Positions 6,669 to 6,883 of a stretch of 6,883 bases of DNA are shown piece after piece. The translations under genes and the position numbers were made by a program. The DNA is from an uncultured Lentisphaeria bacterium (GTDB lineage Bacteria > Verrucomicrobiota > Lentisphaeria > JABSQK01 > CAJWLW01): positions 1-6,883 of the forward strand of contig CAJWLW010000266.1 of assembly GCA_913042885.1 (NCBI GenBank), read 5' to 3'. The notes below the pieces were generated by a model that worked only from the letters and a program-made list of their open reading frames with translations, was not told the origin of the DNA and ran no database searches. How positions within the stretch are numbered: the first letter of the stretch is position 1; the number at the start of each line of letters is the position of its first letter.

Positions 6669-6677
6669 CGGGGGTAT

Positions 6678-6883
6678 ATGGCCAATAATATTGTCATCGG
6701 ACTGCTCGGACCCACGCTCGATCGCGGGCAGTCAGACGAGCGCTGGAAGCGCTGGCGCCCGTCCGTCGCACTGTCGCGGCACGACGACTTTCTGATCGAT
6801 CGCTTCGAGTTGCTATACCAGAAGGAACACCAGGCACTGGCCGATACGGTTGCCGACGACATCCGCACCGTATCGCCGGATAC
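6678..6883 (+). CDS. rtcR: RtcR-like RNA-repair transcriptional activator, N-terminal part (partial)
   Basis: The first 68 codons are present and the gene runs off the window's right edge. The start is the only ATG in the frame after an in-frame TAA at 6642-6644; GGGGG at 6670-6674 is a close ribosome site. The translation begins MANNIVIGLLGPTLD, then RWKRWRPSVAL, then FLIDRFELLY and DIRTVSPD. This tracks E. coli RtcR as I remember it (VIGFLGTVLD, RWSKWRPTLCL, LVIDRLELLH, DIASVSPE). RtcR proteins have an N-terminal CARF-type ligand-sensing domain followed by a sigma-54 AAA+ domain and a helix-turn-helix. In E. coli RtcR activates rtcBA, the RNA ligase and RNA cyclase, upon RNA damage. Only part of the CARF region is visible, so the AAA+ and DNA-binding parts and the regulated operon cannot be confirmed. 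It lies 160 nt after the large gene, on the same strand, with no obvious functional link. Confidence 0.85.
   Translation, partial: MANNIVIGLLGPTLDRGQSDERWKRWRPSVALSRHDDFLIDRFELLYQKEHQALADTVADDIRTVSPD

Larger units (their letters stand above)
6518..6677 (+). other. Intergenic region upstream of the RtcR-like gene
   Basis: This 160-nt leader holds no recognisable gene. After the stop of the large gene there is a nested inverted repeat at 6538-6572, with outer arms ACCCG/CGGGT and inner arms TGCG/CGCA. It has no adjacent T-run, so it is a weak terminator candidate at best. Nearer the regulator gene are a 6-bp dyad (6630-6653) and a small hairpin (6654-6668), listed separately. I searched for a sigma-54 -24/-12 pattern (GG-N10-GC) and found no convincing one. 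Confidence 0.5.

Noticed and set aside
6520..6677. tRNA-like or Y-RNA-like gene next to the RtcR-like gene
   Set aside because: I looked because RNA-repair loci can carry such RNAs. There is no T-loop GTTCGA-type motif, no anticodon arm and no acceptor stem.
6544..6795. 83-aa open frame on the + strand across the RtcR-like start
   Set aside because: It has a non-ATG start and no ribosome site, and it overlaps the RtcR-like gene in another frame, whose translation matches a known family.

Overview
The window is a protein-coding stretch of a fairly GC-rich bacterium. All four genes and the tail of a fifth lie on the + strand. The best taxonomic hints are an RtcR-type regulator start at the right edge and a single REP-like hairpin with a GTAG head. 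Both are typical of Pseudomonadota, and a gammaproteobacterium is my best guess, but nothing here settles the lineage. The large modular carbohydrate-related protein would also fit Planctomycetes or Verrucomicrobia.

Left block (1-2010) looks like the end of an operon. It holds the C-terminus of a probable PQQ-like beta-propeller protein, then a 317-aa 3-hydroxyacyl-CoA-dehydrogenase-family oxidoreductase 16 nt later, then a 309-aa beta-keto acid cleavage enzyme (BKACE, DUF849 family) 2 nt after that. The two enzymes make chemical sense in series. The dehydrogenase would oxidise a beta-hydroxy acid to a beta-keto acid, and the BKACE would cleave that with acetyl-CoA to acetoacetyl-CoA plus a new CoA ester. 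L-carnitine catabolism uses the same logic, but the substrate here is unknown.

Middle block: 256 nt without a convincing gene, containing the REP-like hairpin, is followed by a 1416-aa exported protein (2267-6517). I read its layout as signal peptide, carbohydrate-binding-like beta-sandwich, ThuA/class-I-glutamine-amidotransferase-like domain, two Ig-like domains, a GH42-like barrel, a GH42 trimerisation-like domain and a C-terminal beta-sandwich. The usual catalytic residues of the GH42 fold are not found where expected, and the ThuA-like domain lacks an amidotransferase cysteine.

Right block: a 160-nt intergenic region with a 6-bp dyad and a small hairpin leads into the first 68 codons of an RtcR-like sigma-54 activator of RNA repair, cut by the window edge. 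Its target genes are not in the window. No RNA genes, CRISPR arrays, insertion sequences or origins were seen.
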